A stretch of DNA of 64,000 bases from Poecilobothrus nobilitatus (GCA_947095535.1 OX352772.1:215316222-215380221); one strand, 5' to 3'; numbered from the stretch's first letter, positions 44,601 to 57,514 are shown. Made by a program: numbers and translations. Notes: generated by a model from the sequence alone, not told the origin.

Positions 44601-45788
44601 CCGCTTAGTATTAAATGGTACTATAGAATATTTGAAAAAGTTTTGGATTGATAATCGTTATGTGGAAGGTTAGAATCCGCTTTTGAAGAATGTACATATA
44701 AACATATGGTTTGAATATATGTACAACCCATAGTTCTAGAAATTATAAAATTCACCCAAATTATTTTAAGATACTAAAATATTAAAAAAATAATATCGTA
44801 CGCAGAGTGACAGGCTGTGAACATACTAACGGTTCGTACGGGTATCTAAGAGTTGACAAAGGCAACTGTATTCTTCCTCGTTTTTTTTCAAAATAATAAA
44901 CATTGCATATTGTATAGTATAACAAAGTTTAAAAACACCTGCAGTTAAGACCTAACGGTTATTAACTGAAATAGAAATATTTTTCTAAACAAAAACAATT
45001 GAATTAAAAATAATCAAAATATTTCTTATAGTTTGAACAAAATAAAAAAAATTAGATTACCTGTGCAACAATTTAGGGCAAAATTTTTTACATGAATTTG
45101 AAATGAAAATAAAATAGACACAAAAACACAACAGAATGAAGAGAAAAATTTATTAAAAAATTTAATACTCTTTATTAATTTTTTTTATTTTTTTTTCTCT
45201 ATTCAAAATAATAAACAATATATAGTTTAACAAAATTGAAAACATCTGGAGTTAAGCCCTAACTGTCATTAACCAGAATATAAATACTTTTCTAAAGTAA
45301 AGACAATTGATTTAAAAATAATCAAATAATTTTTTACATTTGGTAAAAATTAATCTTACCCGTGTAACAAAGTATATTAAGTATATTAAGTATACTTAAG
45401 TATAAGTATATTAAGTATATAGTCACGATAACGAAAAAGAATAAAGAAACAAATTTATTTAAAAATTGAATACTCTTCAAAGGAGCTTTTTCAGGTTGAT
45501 AAAAACGTTTAAATCGTGTAAAAAGAGAAGATCGGACAAAGATTTAAAACAACATCAAATTTAAAACACAAAGTAGACTAATCAATTGTTTAAAAAATAA
45601 AAGTAAATACCTTCAAGAACAACAATCTAGTAAAGACGGGACACTTTTCGCTTCTGGGTATAATTGTAAAATTATACTGAGAAAGCAAATCTCGAACAGG
45701 CTTTTATTTAGTATAAGTAATTATACTGAATTTAAGATTAAACGAGACATGGCAAAGAAACAGTTAGGGGAACGGAAGTGCAATCCCT
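44601..45788. other. No gene; flank or leader upstream of LINE copy 2
   Basis: Corresponds to 7,281-8,466, including the AAGTATATT-type repeat at about 45,370-45,421. No supported feature beyond that. Confidence 0.6.
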
Positions 45789-45791
45789 GAA

Positions 45792-47006
45792 ATGGCTTCC
45801 AAGAGGGGCACAAAACGTTTTGTTGAATAAGGCGACCACAGCCCAACCAGCAAAAGGGCTAGAAAAGAAAATATGGCGGCATTTCCTCCATTGACAAAGT
45901 CCGTGGCAGAAAAAAGATTGATTCTCATCAAGCCTAAAGATAAAATCAAGACCATGAGAAGCTCAAGTATTCTTGCCGTCAATAGAGCTATAAAAGACTA
46001 TTCATCTACAGAAATAGCAGAGTACTACAAGGATGGTAGAAACCGCAAAATTGCTGAAAGATTGGTAAAGGCTACAGTACTACACTGAACCCTCTAAAGA
46101 TATCAAGATCGGATTCCTCAAATGCAAAGTAACGAAGTCCTATCCTAATGCCATGAAATGCAGAAAATGCCAGGGGCTGAATCATTGGGAAAAGCACTGC
46201 AAGGCGATAATAACCGCCTGTGATTTTTGTTCAAGTGACATCGAGGACTCAAGAATGAAAGAACATAAGAAGAAATGCACCACACAACTTTGCAAGAACT
46301 GTCAAAAAGAAGGTATAAAGGCAGATACAAACCAACTGATCCAAATTGTCAAATGTACCTAAGAGAGGAAGAAGTACTCAATTTAAAAACAGGTAGACGA
46401 TGCAGCAAAGGAAATGCGTACAAAATCTTCCGCGAAAGTACCAGCCAAAACATCACACCAACGTCTAACAACAACAGATGTATTGCTCCACAAAACAACA
46501 ATATTAGCAGCCCTAGAGCAGATAGACTCACATTGGCACAAGTTCTCAAAGAAAATCAGCAGACGCTTGAGAAAGAAATACACAATAAAAATGACGACAC
46601 CTTGCAAATTTTAGAAGTCTTTCGCAAACTTAAAACAGACAAACAATACAAGAAAATAGTAGTACAAATTCTAAATAGTAGAGATAAACAATTAAAGAAA
46701 GAAGTGCCAGCCCGCTCGATGAAAGAAGGCGAATTAAACATTACACCTTTGGCTAACCAAAAACCTATCAAAACTCATAATGCAAAACTATACACCAACC
46801 CAATAGTACAAAACACATCAATTAAACCAATTCAAAACAATCAAAACCCTCCACAAATTCAACTAGTCAAGGTGCAAGTACATAATGCACCAAAAATTAA
46901 ATTAACCAAACATGCTTCAGATAACAAAATCACACCAATAGAAGTGGAACAAATAGTTTTAACAAGCAATGAAAAAATAACCCGAACCACTAACGAAAGC
47001 AAATGA
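45792..47006 (+). pseudogene. LINE ORF1 (gag-like), copy 2
   Basis: Same zinc-knuckle gag as in copy 1. Here the first frame is stopped after 'GTKRFVE' (TAA near 45,827) and reopens at 45,873. The second frame has the complete first knuckle 'CRKCQGLNHWEKHC', in which copy 1 has lost the last cysteine. The 46,275-47,006 frame gives the C-terminal part 'DPNCQMYL...GRRC' and a K/Q/N-rich tail. A further fragment at 47,016-47,315 ('MVQEINKDTSEDF') may be the end of ORF1 or the inter-ORF region. Confidence 0.7.
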
Positions 47007-47485
47007 GACACTGAGATGGTTCAAGAAATAAACAAAGACACCAGTGAAGATTTTCAAGAACCCAAAGACGCACTTAGAAAAGAAACCATATATTTCGAAA
47101 GTAATGCTAAAATCCATACATATATCGAACAAACTAAAGAATGGATCGAAAAGGCAAGTGGAAAAATCAGTGTCATTCAAGATACCGGAGACTTTAGCAA
47201 ATTCCATATCCGAATGACAAGTGCAAAAGAAAAGAAACCAAGCATAAATCAAACTCTGCGCAAAGAAACAGAACTGCAGCTAGTTAACGATAAAACCAAA
47301 AAATCAATAATTTAGACTCAAGAAAATTAAAAGTACTTATTAAAATTTCCAAAAGCAGCAGAGCGCATTGATTTTCACGCAACTATTCGAACACTACAAG
47401 GCGAAATTGAAGAAGCAGACAACGACATAGTAAATTAATAAAATTCCATAATTCCATAACCCACCCAAAATTATAAAACCAAGAT

Positions 47486-48419
47486 ATGACACAAGTTACA
47501 AATATAAATACTAGAAACTCAAATACAATGCCGATCACAACAAACAATCATCACCTAATACTCCAGTGGAATATACAAGGATATTGGAGAAACAGATCAT
47601 ACTTAGAGCTGCTAATAGTAAAGTACAAATTTCTTATAATAGCCATCCAAGAAACAAATAACAGGCTGGAAAACCCGCCTGAATTCTTCAAAGACTACAT
47701 ATGCGTAATGCCACGCACAAACAACCGAGTAGAAGGAGTAGGCATGTTAATTAAAAATGGTATCAAACACGAAATAGTGAAAATAAAAACAAACATCCAG
47801 CTCATTGCCATTAAAGCTGACGTACCGAGTCTACCAAAAAACACCACAATTGTCAACGTCTAACTAGAAAACAGAAAACGGTCTAAAACTAAATAGACAC
47901 AATCTATAGAAAATAACAGAGCAGATTTCGGCACCATACATTATTCTTGGCGATATGAATACTAGGAGCCAAATATGGGGCGACTCTTACTTAAATGAGA
48001 AAGGGAAAATTATAGAAGAGTGGACCAATGATCACCCAGAGCTATGCATTCTGAATGATGGCTCGTCCACATTCATAAGTCCCAGAGGATCACACACTTA
48101 TCCAGACCTTACCATTGCTCACAGCAACATTTCTCACAATTTTTGGCTTGTAGAAGAAAACCCAAAAGGCTACGACCATAACCCCATTCTAGTCAACTTA
48201 ATCAACAACATCAAAATAACTGTCAAAACAAAAAGCAGGTTCAAAGAAGACAATGCTGATTGGGGAACATATAGAAACTGTATAGATAAAATACTAGGCA
48301 AAAAACCACGCACAAACAACATCAATAAAGAGGCAGCCACACTAACAAAAACTATAACAGAACCGGCTACTCACTCCATTTTTCTTACATGCCCAAAGAA
48401 GAATAACAACCAACCTTAA
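47486..48419 (+). pseudogene. LINE ORF2 endonuclease domain, copy 2
   Basis: Two frames. 47,486-47,863 has 'LQWNIQGYW' and 'IIAIQETN'. 47,955-48,419 has 'GDMNTRSQIWGDSYLNEKG', 'SHTYPDLTIAHSNI' and 'GYDHNPILV'. All catalytic landmarks of the endonuclease are present, but a frameshift and stops near 47,861-47,895 split the domain. Confidence 0.78.
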
Positions 48420-48565
48420 TGGTTCCACAAAGTTTTGAAAGAACTCAAGAATGAACAGGAAAGAATTTGGCGTTCATATAAGAGAAACCGAAACGAGCCC
48501 ACACTTATTCGCCTTAAGAAGCAAAACGTACTTCTTAGAAGAGAAATAAGAAGACAACGGAAAAA

Positions 48566-50690
48566 GTGCTGAGAAGAGTTTGCAAACAGCATAGATGGAA
48601 ACAATCAAAAGCTACGTGGGCTAAAGCCAAACAGATTATAAACAAAAAATCACCCAGAGGAACTATGATGCTGGATATTGATAATCACATAACAACAAGC
48701 CCAGAAGCAATAGGTAAACACCTACTACATAAATGTGCAAACTACAGCAATAGCGTTAGGGAAGTTACAACAATTCGAAGTCTTAATACCAGAAAAATAG
48801 CAGAATCGGTCACAGACAATGATTTTACAATGGAAGAAATGCTGGATACACTAAAGGATTTCAAGAGAAAAACTTCCGGTTTTGATGGAATATCCTACAG
48901 TATGCTCAAGGATGCTGGACCCATATTTCACATCAGGTTAAACCATAGAGGTGGTGGTGAACATGATATACACACAGAGTCTTACACCACAAGCCTGGAA
49001 AATGGCTAAACTGATCCCTATCCAAAAAAAGATAAGAACCCACAGCACCAAGAGAGCTACAGATACATCTCACTGCCTACAATGAGCAAGTTGATGCAAA
49101 AAATGGTAGCTGAACGCCTAAATTGGTGGTTAAATAAGAAGGTAGATAATGAAATGCAAGGCTTTACAGAACATTATAGTACAACAACACTGCTACAAGA
49201 AGTTGATATTTATTTAAGTATGACGGTAAGTGATCACGTAGATATAGTCTCGTGCGATCTCGAAAAGGCTTTTGACAGGGTCACAAAAGGAAGCGTTCTA
49301 AGACAACTAAATATCTGGGGCACAGGAAAGAAAATAATCAACTACATTCAAGACTTCCTCTCATGCAGGAAGATAGTGGTATCAGTCAACGGATATTACA
49401 GCGAGCATCTTGAATTTAAGAATGGCATTCCACAGGGTTCACCCCTTCCTGTACATCTTTTCAATATATACATCGCTTCTAACTAGCTAAAGAACTAAAT
49501 GCAATACCAAGATTAACAAAATTTTTTTACACATAGTCTTGATGGCAAAAGGGCAAACCGGACTAAGACAAAACGTCGTAAATAATGCTCTATTAAAACT
49601 AGAAACATGGGCAAAAGAGCATGGTGCGATAGTTTAATCAAGTAAAACCGAAGCAATGCACGTGTGTCGCAAAAGACGAAACTGTATTAAGTCCACCATT
49701 ATACACAATAACATCATAATTGAGCAAGGCACATTTGAAGCTGTTAGGAATCACCATCAGCAAAAACCTGAAATGCAATAAGCATGTGAAGGAGCTTAGG
49801 AAATCAATCCAGAAAACAAACAACTTGCTCAAAATCATCTGCCGTAAAAAGTATGAACCACCAACGGCAACCGCGGTGAAGATAGCGAAAGCAACACAGC
49901 TTGGAAAAGTTAATTATGGTATTACAATTTATTGTTTCATTACCAAGGGTAACATCAATCAAATCCAAACCGCGCTCAATCAAGCGGCCAGAACAGCTTT
50001 AGGTGCACTTATGCCAACCACAGTGCCGGCCTTAATCAGAGAGTCAGGATTTCCGACGGTACTAAAATTCCGCTACGCAAGCGCCATTGAAAATATTACT
50101 AAAAGCTACACAACATACAATCCCACTACACCGACTAGTAAAAGCGAAATTATAAAACTGTACAAATCTTACAAATAATTCGGCACTAGATAGAGCTATT
50201 TCAAATTGGTTAAAGCTAAAATTAGAAATAACCGCGGCAACAATAAAACAATAAACCAACACACATGGGAAAATTGAAGAAAGTACGTCGATGATAGCCC
50301 TCCAATCTACAACAAAAGTAGCACAAGTAATTAGACATACATCCAACTCTTCAATGAACAGATACAATTAGGAGAAAAGAAAATTGAATTATACACCGAC
50401 GCTTCTAAATCAGAGTACAGAGTGAGCGTAGCGATTACGACCGTAAACACCATCCGTAAAATAGCAATACTACCGAACCAATGTCAAGCTTTTGTCGGTG
50501 AAGAGACGGCTATATGGGAAGCAATAAACATCACCAAACAGAGTGAAAAGAAATAGAACATTTTGACAGACTGTCTGAGTGTAGTCAAAGCTGTTAAAAA
50601 CACATGCAACAAAACTCAAACTATACTGGATATAAGGAACGCAATAATCCAAGGAGAGGGTAAAATCACAGAGGGTAAAATAGTTGACCC
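48566..50690 (+). pseudogene. LINE ORF2 RT and RNase H region, copy 2
   Basis: Same order as copy 1: 48,566-49,009 (finger region), 49,082-49,486 with 'DLEKAFDRVTKGSV' and 'GIPQGSPLPVHLFN', 49,720-50,178 (thumb) and an RNase H start near 50,386 (IELYTDASKSEYRVS). The YADD box is missing at the same place as in copy 1, at about 49,515-49,530. Within 49,082-49,486 two codons are missing near 49,220 relative to copy 1. Confidence 0.72.
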
Positions 50691-50772
50691 ACATGTCTAA
50701 TAGGTAAAGGGCCCTAAAAATATCGGCTGTCATTTATGCCAGTTCGGTACAAATAATAAATAAATAAATAAA

Positions 50773-51154
50773 ATTCACTTTTTATATTCAATAAATATGA
50801 CTTTAATTTTAACTTAAGTTGCAGCATCCAAATTTATATCTTCACTCTCATCATCATTTCATCACTCTCATTATATCAACCTCTCTTTCATCAAAAAGAA
50901 AATGTTTCCATCTACCTACGTAAAGAATGTTGGTTCAGTAAAAAGAGTAAGACTAGTCAAATTAGCAATTCACATTAAATTTCTCAATATAATATCTAAC
51001 TTATATTAAATTTATTTCTAATTGACTAAATTTTAGATACTTAGTTACTAACACCATACACTAATTAAAACATTATTAACAACAAAAAATTTAACATCGC
51101 TAAGACCAATGCAAACTGTTTCACAGTTTTTCAATTTTTCATTTTACTTTAATG
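50773..51154. other. Flank of LINE copy 2, interrupted by the Polinton
   Basis: Matches 13,251-13,632 base for base apart from scattered changes, and stops abruptly at 51,154. The last six bases, 51,149-51,154 (TTAATG), are the presumptive left copy of the Polinton target duplication. Confidence 0.8.
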
Positions 51155-52595
51155 AGTAGATAGGTAGGCACTTGGGCCAGACAGGTCAGTAGGTCAAGGC
51201 CATCCGGAAGTAGGTCAAACTGTAATTAGGTTGACGACGTAAAATTAGGTCAGACAGGCGGCGGCGACCGTCAGACAACTCTTGTTGTTTATAAGGATTG
51301 TATACTTGTTTTAAGTAATAGGTAAACATGGAAAAACAGTAAGAAAAATATTTTTTTTATGCTTACAAATTTTAAGATGTTGTTGTTTGTTGTTTTTTTA
51401 TTTGTTGTTTTTTCTTTCGTTTTTTTTTATGAAGTATTTAAAGAAGAGGAAAGAAAAACCATTAATTAATTGTTATGTAAGAATGTTGAAAAAAAAAAAC
51501 AAGAAATCAAAAATATCTAACGTGGTACAGGTCTACTTCTTATTGATGTATACTTGGCTTAAGTAATAGGCGCATATGAAAAGTAGAAACAAAAAATGGT
51601 TAATGAATGTAAAAGGAAAAAAATAAAAAAAGTTTAAACGTACAAGATAAAACAATTTTAAAAGGTACAACCCATCTTTAAAATTCATAAAGAAAAAGTG
51701 CAAACCTGTTTTTCTGTCTACATAATGATCAAACCATTGAAAAAAATTATGCGATTTTAGATGTACCTAACTATTTGTGTTGTTTTTTTTTTTTTTTTTT
51801 TCTACTTTAACTATTTAAAGAAGTTAAAAGAAAAAAACTAATGATTATTGTCGGTGTGTCATGTAAGATATTTTTTGTTTGTAAGAATGTTCAAAAAAAA
51901 AATATGAATGAAAAGAACTTAACGACTAACATGTTGCTTAAGTGCATTGTATGTTGCCTAATCTGTGAATAATAAAAAAAGAAAAAAAATCAAGTCAGGT
52001 TAATTGTATTTGTCACCTATTTTGAAAACAAGAATATAAAAATAAAACAGATTTATTCTGTGTTCAAGAAAAAAATATGAATAAAAAGAAAACAACAAGA
52101 AATCAAAAATATCTAACGTGGTACAGGTATACTTCTTGTTGATGTATACTTAGCTTAAGTAATAGGCATATATGAAAAGAATAAGAAAAAATACTTTATA
52201 AAATTTAAAGAGAAAAATGAAAACAGAACAAAAAGATGTGTAACTACGTTTCTTTAAAATTTTAAAACTAATTTTAAAAAAATTAAAAGAAAAAAACTGG
52301 TTTGTTATCTTTTTTCTATGAAGTATTTAAAGAAGATGAAAGAAAAAAATTCTTAGTATCACCGTATAAGATTTTATTGTTATGTAAGAATGTTGAAAAA
52401 AAAACAAAGGAATAAAAGCGATTCAAAATAAGTTACGAGTAATTGCTTTTTTTAAAGTAACAAGCAAGACATTATGTATAAATTGTGTAAAAAGTTAAAA
52501 AATTGTTAATAGAGTGAAAATTCTAGGATTAGAAACGTTCGCGATTGGTTGTCTTAATAAAATAAAAATCGGAAATTAAAAAAAAAGAAATTAAA
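51155..52595. repeat. Polinton left end with internal repeats, no gene
   Basis: The first bases contain (TAGGTCA)-like steps (GGTCAGTAGGTCAAGG, GTAGGTCAAACTG, TTAGGTTGACG). Then two interspersed motifs recur: 'GTATACTT...TTAAGTAATAGG..ATATGAAAAG' at about 51,300, 51,547 and 52,145, and 'TTTAAAGAAGA.GAAAGAAAAA...TGTTATGTAAGAATGTTGAAAAAAAAA' at about 51,437, 51,812 and 52,327. How much of this is the terminal inverted repeat cannot be told without the right end. Confidence 0.65.
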
Positions 52596-55500
52596 ATGAA
52601 TACAGAAAAATTCACAATAAAATCAATAAAATCAGTGAATGTAAAACGATTCAACATTTTTGGAAAAAAATTGGAGTTTATAATAAATGCAGTACCAGAC
52701 AACAAAGATCCAATAGATTGGATTAAAACCGGTATTGAAGAATTATTCAGCAATTTACTTGAAAATGTTGATCCTACTGACAAAATTGGTGTCACTTTTG
52801 GATGCCAAAGTTTTCATGAACGTGGTCCAGCCAGGATCAATTTTAAAGAAGCAAAAGATCTTGACATTTCGGAAATTCGGGAAGTTATTTCAAACATTTT
52901 TCAAAGCAACTCCGAAGGATTATCTACAGATACGTTCTGTATAAATGTTACATATATACGACTTCCAGCAGGAAGTGGAAGAGAAAAAAGATACAACAAT
53001 TTTGAAGAAGAATGTAATAAAAGAAGAGGCATAATTTCAATCAAAAACAAAGATAATTTATGCTTACCACGTGCGTTAGTTGTTGCTATCTCATTCATAG
53101 AAAAATCAGTTGACTACTGTAAAATGCGAAAAGACACAGGTCAACTTCAGTTGAAAGCAGCATTACAACTAATAAGAAATTCAAATGTAAGCATCCCAGC
53201 AAAAGGAGCTAGTATCAGTGAGCTCAAAAAATTTCAACTGTACCTCTCTAACTATCAAATTGTAGTTTTTGATTTCAGAGGAAAAGGAAAATCAATTATT
53301 TTTCAAGGTGAAGAAGATAAGGAAAAAAGATTGAATTTGATATACGATGAAGGTCACTTCAATGTAATTACATCATTAACAGCAGCATTTAGTTGTGATT
53401 ACTTTTGCCAAACATGTAATGTTCCGTATAACAATAGATTGTCTCACAGATGTAAACAGTCGTGTTTCTTTTGTAAATCATCTCCAGCATGTGACGTAAA
53501 TTTTCCAAATATTAAATGTGATGTATGCAATCGAAGTTTTAAAGGTCAAACTTGTTTTGATAATCATAAAGCAACATCATCTACAAATAAAAAATCTATT
53601 TGTACTCTTATAAATTCCTGTACAAAATGCTTTAAAGTATACAGAACCGATGTAAATCATATATGCTATGGACATTTGTGTAAAAACTGTAATATAAATG
53701 TAGCTTCAGACCACCAACGCTTTATTACCCGTGTAAAGAATTAGCTGAACTTAAAAATATATTATATATTTTCTACGATCTCGAAACAACTCAAGATGAT
53801 ATCATCGGGGAGAAACTTCATGAAGGTGTTGCAATAGGGGATATAATTGAACATCAGCCTGATTTATGTATTTTTGAACAACGTTGCACGCATTGTATAT
53901 TGTCTAATGTTGAAAGATGCAATTTTTGTGGACTTCGAGAACATGTGTTGAAACAAAATCCAATACAAATGTTCTTAGAATATATACTCAACCAAAGAAA
54001 GATATTTCATAAAGTTGTAGTTATTGCACATAACGGACAAGCATTTGATAATCAGTTTTTATTAAACTATATCTTAGAGAAAACCATCATCAAACAAAAA
54101 CTAATTATGAGGGGAACAAAGATAATTTTAATGCTATTAGATAACGTGAAATTTATTGATTCACTAAACTATTTTCCAATGCCGTTATCTAGTTTACCGA
54201 AGGCATTTGATTTAGATATAAATTTAAAAAAAGGATATTTTCCTCATATGTTTAATCGTAAAAATAATATAAAATATAATGGAAAGTTACCCGATCGGAA
54301 ATATTACTGTTATAATTCAATGAGTGCATCAGAAAGAAAACAATTTCTTGAATGGTATGAAGAAAATAAAAACAAGTCTTTTAACCTCCAAAAGGAACTT
54401 GTAGAATATTGTATGAATGACGTAAAAATTTTGACAGCAGCCTGTATTAAATTCAGACAGCTATTTTTGGAAGAATGTAAGGTTGAGCCATTTTTAGAGG
54501 CCACTACAATTGCATCAGCGTGTAATTTGGTTTTTAGAAGGAATTTTTTAAAACCGTATACAATTGGACTTATACCTAAACAAGGATATTGCTTATCAGA
54601 AAACCAGTCAATCATTGCCATAAAATGGTTAATGTGGGAAGAAAAACGAAGAAAAATAAAAATTCAGCATAGTGGTAACGGAAAGGAAAAAGTAATTTTT
54701 GGTCTTCGTGTTGACGGATATTGCACAGACACAAAACAAATATTTGAGTTTTATGGCTGTTATTACCATGGCCATCCAAAATGTTTCAAAAATAATAATA
54801 ATAAAAAATATGAAACACGTTATGAGGCTACATAATCCAAAGCCAATAAATTACGCTCTATAGGTTATCAAGTAATTGAAAAGTGGGAGTGTGAATTTCG
54901 AAACGAAATGAGATCAAAAGAATACATAGAATTTTTCGCAAAATTGGAGAACGAAAGTTTGATACCACTAAAACCACGTGATGCGTTTTATGGCGGTAGA
55001 ACAGGAAACACAAGAACATATTATAAATGTGCGCCTGGTGAAAAAATAATGTATATAGATATATGCTCACTATATCCTTGGGTGTGTAAATATGGAAAAT
55101 TCCCAGTGGGTCATCCAAAAGTTCATGTTGGAAAAATTGAATGCAATAAATTAAATTTAAATGATACTGAAGGATTAATAAAGGCATTGATACTTCCCCC
55201 AGAAAAACTCTATCACCCGGTTTTGCCTATAAATCAAAATAATAAGCTAATGTTTTCCTGCTGTCAAACATGTAGTTTGGAAATGAATAATGATGACTGC
55301 TCGCATGACAATCGTAGTAGGTCAATTTTAGGAACGTGGGTTATAGATGAAGTAAGAGAAGCTGTTAAACAGGGATACAAAATTGTGGAAATATACGAGG
55401 TATGGGAGTATACTGTTAAACAATTTAATCCCCTTACATCACAACAAGGAATTTTTACAGAAATGATGAACAAGTTCCTTAAAATTAAACAAGAAGCTTC

Positions 55501-56365
55501 TGGCTGGCCTAGCTTTTGCAAAACACCAAAGGAAAAGTGCAAATATTTAGAAAAATTTTCGAAAATAGAAGGCATAAATTTACAGTTTAACGATATAGAA
55601 AAAAATCCTGGACTTAGATCATTAGCTAAGTTAATGTTAAACTCTTTCTGGGGTAAATTTGGACAGAGAGAAAATCAATCAAAAACTGAAATAATAAATG
55701 AGCCTTATGAATTATTTACTATTCTTACTGATCCTTCGAAGAATGTAAATCAAATAACTCCAATAAACGAAAAAACAGTTTTGGTAAATTGGGAATACAA
55801 AGAAGAAACAGCTGAATCATTATCAACAGTTAACGTTTGCATAGCTGCTTACACTACCACACAAGCTCGTTTAAAATTGTATTCTTACTTAGACAATTTA
55901 AAAGAACGAGTTTTGTATTACGATACAGATTCAATAATATATGTAGCACGTGAAGGAGAATATAATCCTCCAACTGGAGTTTTCATAGGAGATATGACAG
56001 ATGAGCTTGAAGAATATGGAATTGGAAGCTATATTACAGAATTTGTTAGTGGTGGTGCAAAGAACTATGCATACAAAATATATAGTACCAACTCCAAATG
56101 CGAAAAAACTGTTTGCAAAGTGAAAGGTATTCGTTTAAATTACAACGCTTCACAATAAATAAATTTTGGCTCTATGAAACAATTAGTTAAAAAATTAAAC
56201 AACTTTCAACAAATAAATATAACATTTCCTAGTATTCGCCGAACATACGATCACAGAGTCATCACTGTTCCTGAAATAAAGTCATATCGAATAAATTCCA
56301 GAAAACGAGTTTTTGCAGATGATTATACTTCAGTTCCTTATGGCTTCAAAAAGAAAAAAATTTAA
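52596..56365 (+). pseudogene. polB: Polinton protein-primed family B DNA polymerase, three lesions
   Basis: Would replicate the element by protein priming. The N-terminal part (52,596-53,744) has an OTU-like pair, 'NKDNLCLPRA' (Cys about residue 156) and 'EGHFNVI' (His about 253), then a cysteine-rich region with several CxxC pairs (residues 270-370). A one-base frameshift near 53,725 leads to Exo I 'YDLETTQDD' (53,775), Exo II 'AHNGQAFDNQF' (54,028) and, in the C-terminal half, motif A 'DICSLYP' (55,058), motif B 'LMLNSFWGKFG' (55,630) and motif C 'YYDTDS' (55,917). In-frame nonsense codons lie at 54,833 and 56,156; the frame continues to 56,365 (KRVFADDYTSVPYGF). About 1,255 codons, a normal length. 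All catalytic motifs are intact, yet the gene cannot give one product. Confidence 0.88.
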
Positions 56366-56499
56366 AAAATTATTGTTAATATTTATATTGTAAAAATTTT
56401 GTATTAAACTATTAAATTACAGCATTAAACAAAATCTTTTAATTTTACCGTTTTTAATTTTCAGAATATAGCCAAAAAATTATTTACATATATATATCA

Positions 56500-56500
<1 letters not shown>

Positions 56501-56542
<42 letters not shown>
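56501..56542. repeat. (TA)n microsatellite
   Basis: About 21 TA dinucleotides between the polymerase and integrase genes, just upstream of the integrase start. It may have grown within a TATA-containing promoter, but no promoter can be assigned. Confidence 0.9.
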
Positions 56543-56544
<2 letters not shown>

Positions 56545-56566
56545 CTGATTTTATTCAAATTCACAT

Positions 56567-57514
56567 TTGCAGTTTAACTCTTCAATAATAATGTCAAAAG
56601 CACAAATAGTATCTGAAATTCATCGTTCAGTTAGACGTAGATTTCGGAGACGAAAAATATCTCAAAGAGGGTTAAATGATACATGGGAAATTGATCTTGT
56701 AGATATGTCGGCCTATCAAAAAGTAAATAATGGATACAAGTTTCTCTTAACTGTTATCGATATATTTTCAAAATATGCATATGCCGAAAAAGTTAAATCA
56801 AAGGCAGCAGATGACGTAGTTAAAAGTATGGAAAAGATTTTTAAAAGGGAGCGGAAGTCTCCAAAAAATATTCATTCTGACCAGGGAAAAGAATTTTTCA
56901 ACAAAAAATTCCAAAATTTAATGAAAAGCTATAAAATAAATCACTATCATACTTATTCAGAAATGAAGGCTAGTGTTTGTGAAAGGTTTAACAGAACATT
57001 AAAATCAATTATGTGGAAACAGTTTAGTTTACAAGGAAATTTTAAATGGATAGAATTTTTACCAAAACTAATTGAAAAATATAATAACACAAAACATAGT
57101 ACAATTAAGTTAAAACCAAACCAAGTTACATCACAAAATGAAAAACAAATTCTTCGTTCAATTTATAATTACCCTAAAATATTTAATAAGGGAAAATTGA
57201 ATGTTGGTGATTTTGTTAGAATTGCAAGGTCTAAAGGTACTTTTCAAAAAGGATATGAAGCTAACTATTCAACTGAAGTTTTTAAAATAGCTTTCAAAAA
57301 CAAGACCGACCCGATTACATATAGTTTAAAAGATTATAAAAATAAATTAGTTCGTGGTGGCTTCTATGAACAGGAACTGACTAGTGTCAAAGACCCCAAT
57401 GCTTATTTAATTGAAAAAATTTTACAACGAAAAGGCAATAAAGTATATGTGAAATATTTAGGTTTTGATAATAGTCATAATCAATGGATAAGTAAATATG
57501 ATATTCTTTCATAA
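56567..57514 (+). CDS. int: Polinton integrase with C-terminal chromodomain
   Basis: Retroviral-type (rve) integrase that would insert element DNA with a 6-bp target duplication. Intact, 315 codons. Catalytic acidic residues: D43 in 'WEIDLVDMSAY', D105 in 'IHSDQGKEFFN', E139 in 'KASVCERFNRTLK'. C-terminal chromodomain: 'YLIEKILQR..NKVYVKYLGF....NQWISKYDI' (residues about 281-314), expected to guide insertion to particular chromatin. The ATG at 56,591 (MSKAQI) matches the usual family start better than the upstream one at 56,567. The last codons lie inside the first unit of the downstream tandem repeat. Confidence 0.9.
   Translation: MQFNSSIIMSKAQIVSEIHRSVRRRFRRRKISQRGLNDTWEIDLVDMSAYQKVNNGYKFLLTVIDIFSKYAYAEKVKSKAADDVVKSMEKIFKRERKSPKNIHSDQGKEFFNKKFQNLMKSYKINHYHTYSEMKASVCERFNRTLKSIMWKQFSLQGNFKWIEFLPKLIEKYNNTKHSTIKLKPNQVTSQNEKQILRSIYNYPKIFNKGKLNVGDFVRIARSKGTFQKGYEANYSTEVFKIAFKNKTDPITYSLKDYKNKLVRGGFYEQELTSVKDPNAYLIEKILQRKGNKVYVKYLGFDNSHNQWISKYDILS

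Larger units (their letters stand above)
45789..50772 (+). mobile_element. I-type non-LTR retrotransposon (LINE), copy 2, dead
   Basis: Counterpart of 8,467-13,250 ending in the same TAAA repeats (50,753-50,772). It has private changes (a stop in ORF1 near 45,827, six bases missing near 49,220) but retains the 199 bp deleted from copy 1. Flanks match those of copy 1 on both sides until the Polinton at 51,155. Confidence 0.8.

Noticed and set aside
51155..51260. TAGGTCA-like steps at the Polinton end as hormone-response elements
   Set aside because: The AGGTCA resemblance to nuclear-receptor half-sites is expected by chance in a degenerate repeat; no spacing rule is evident.
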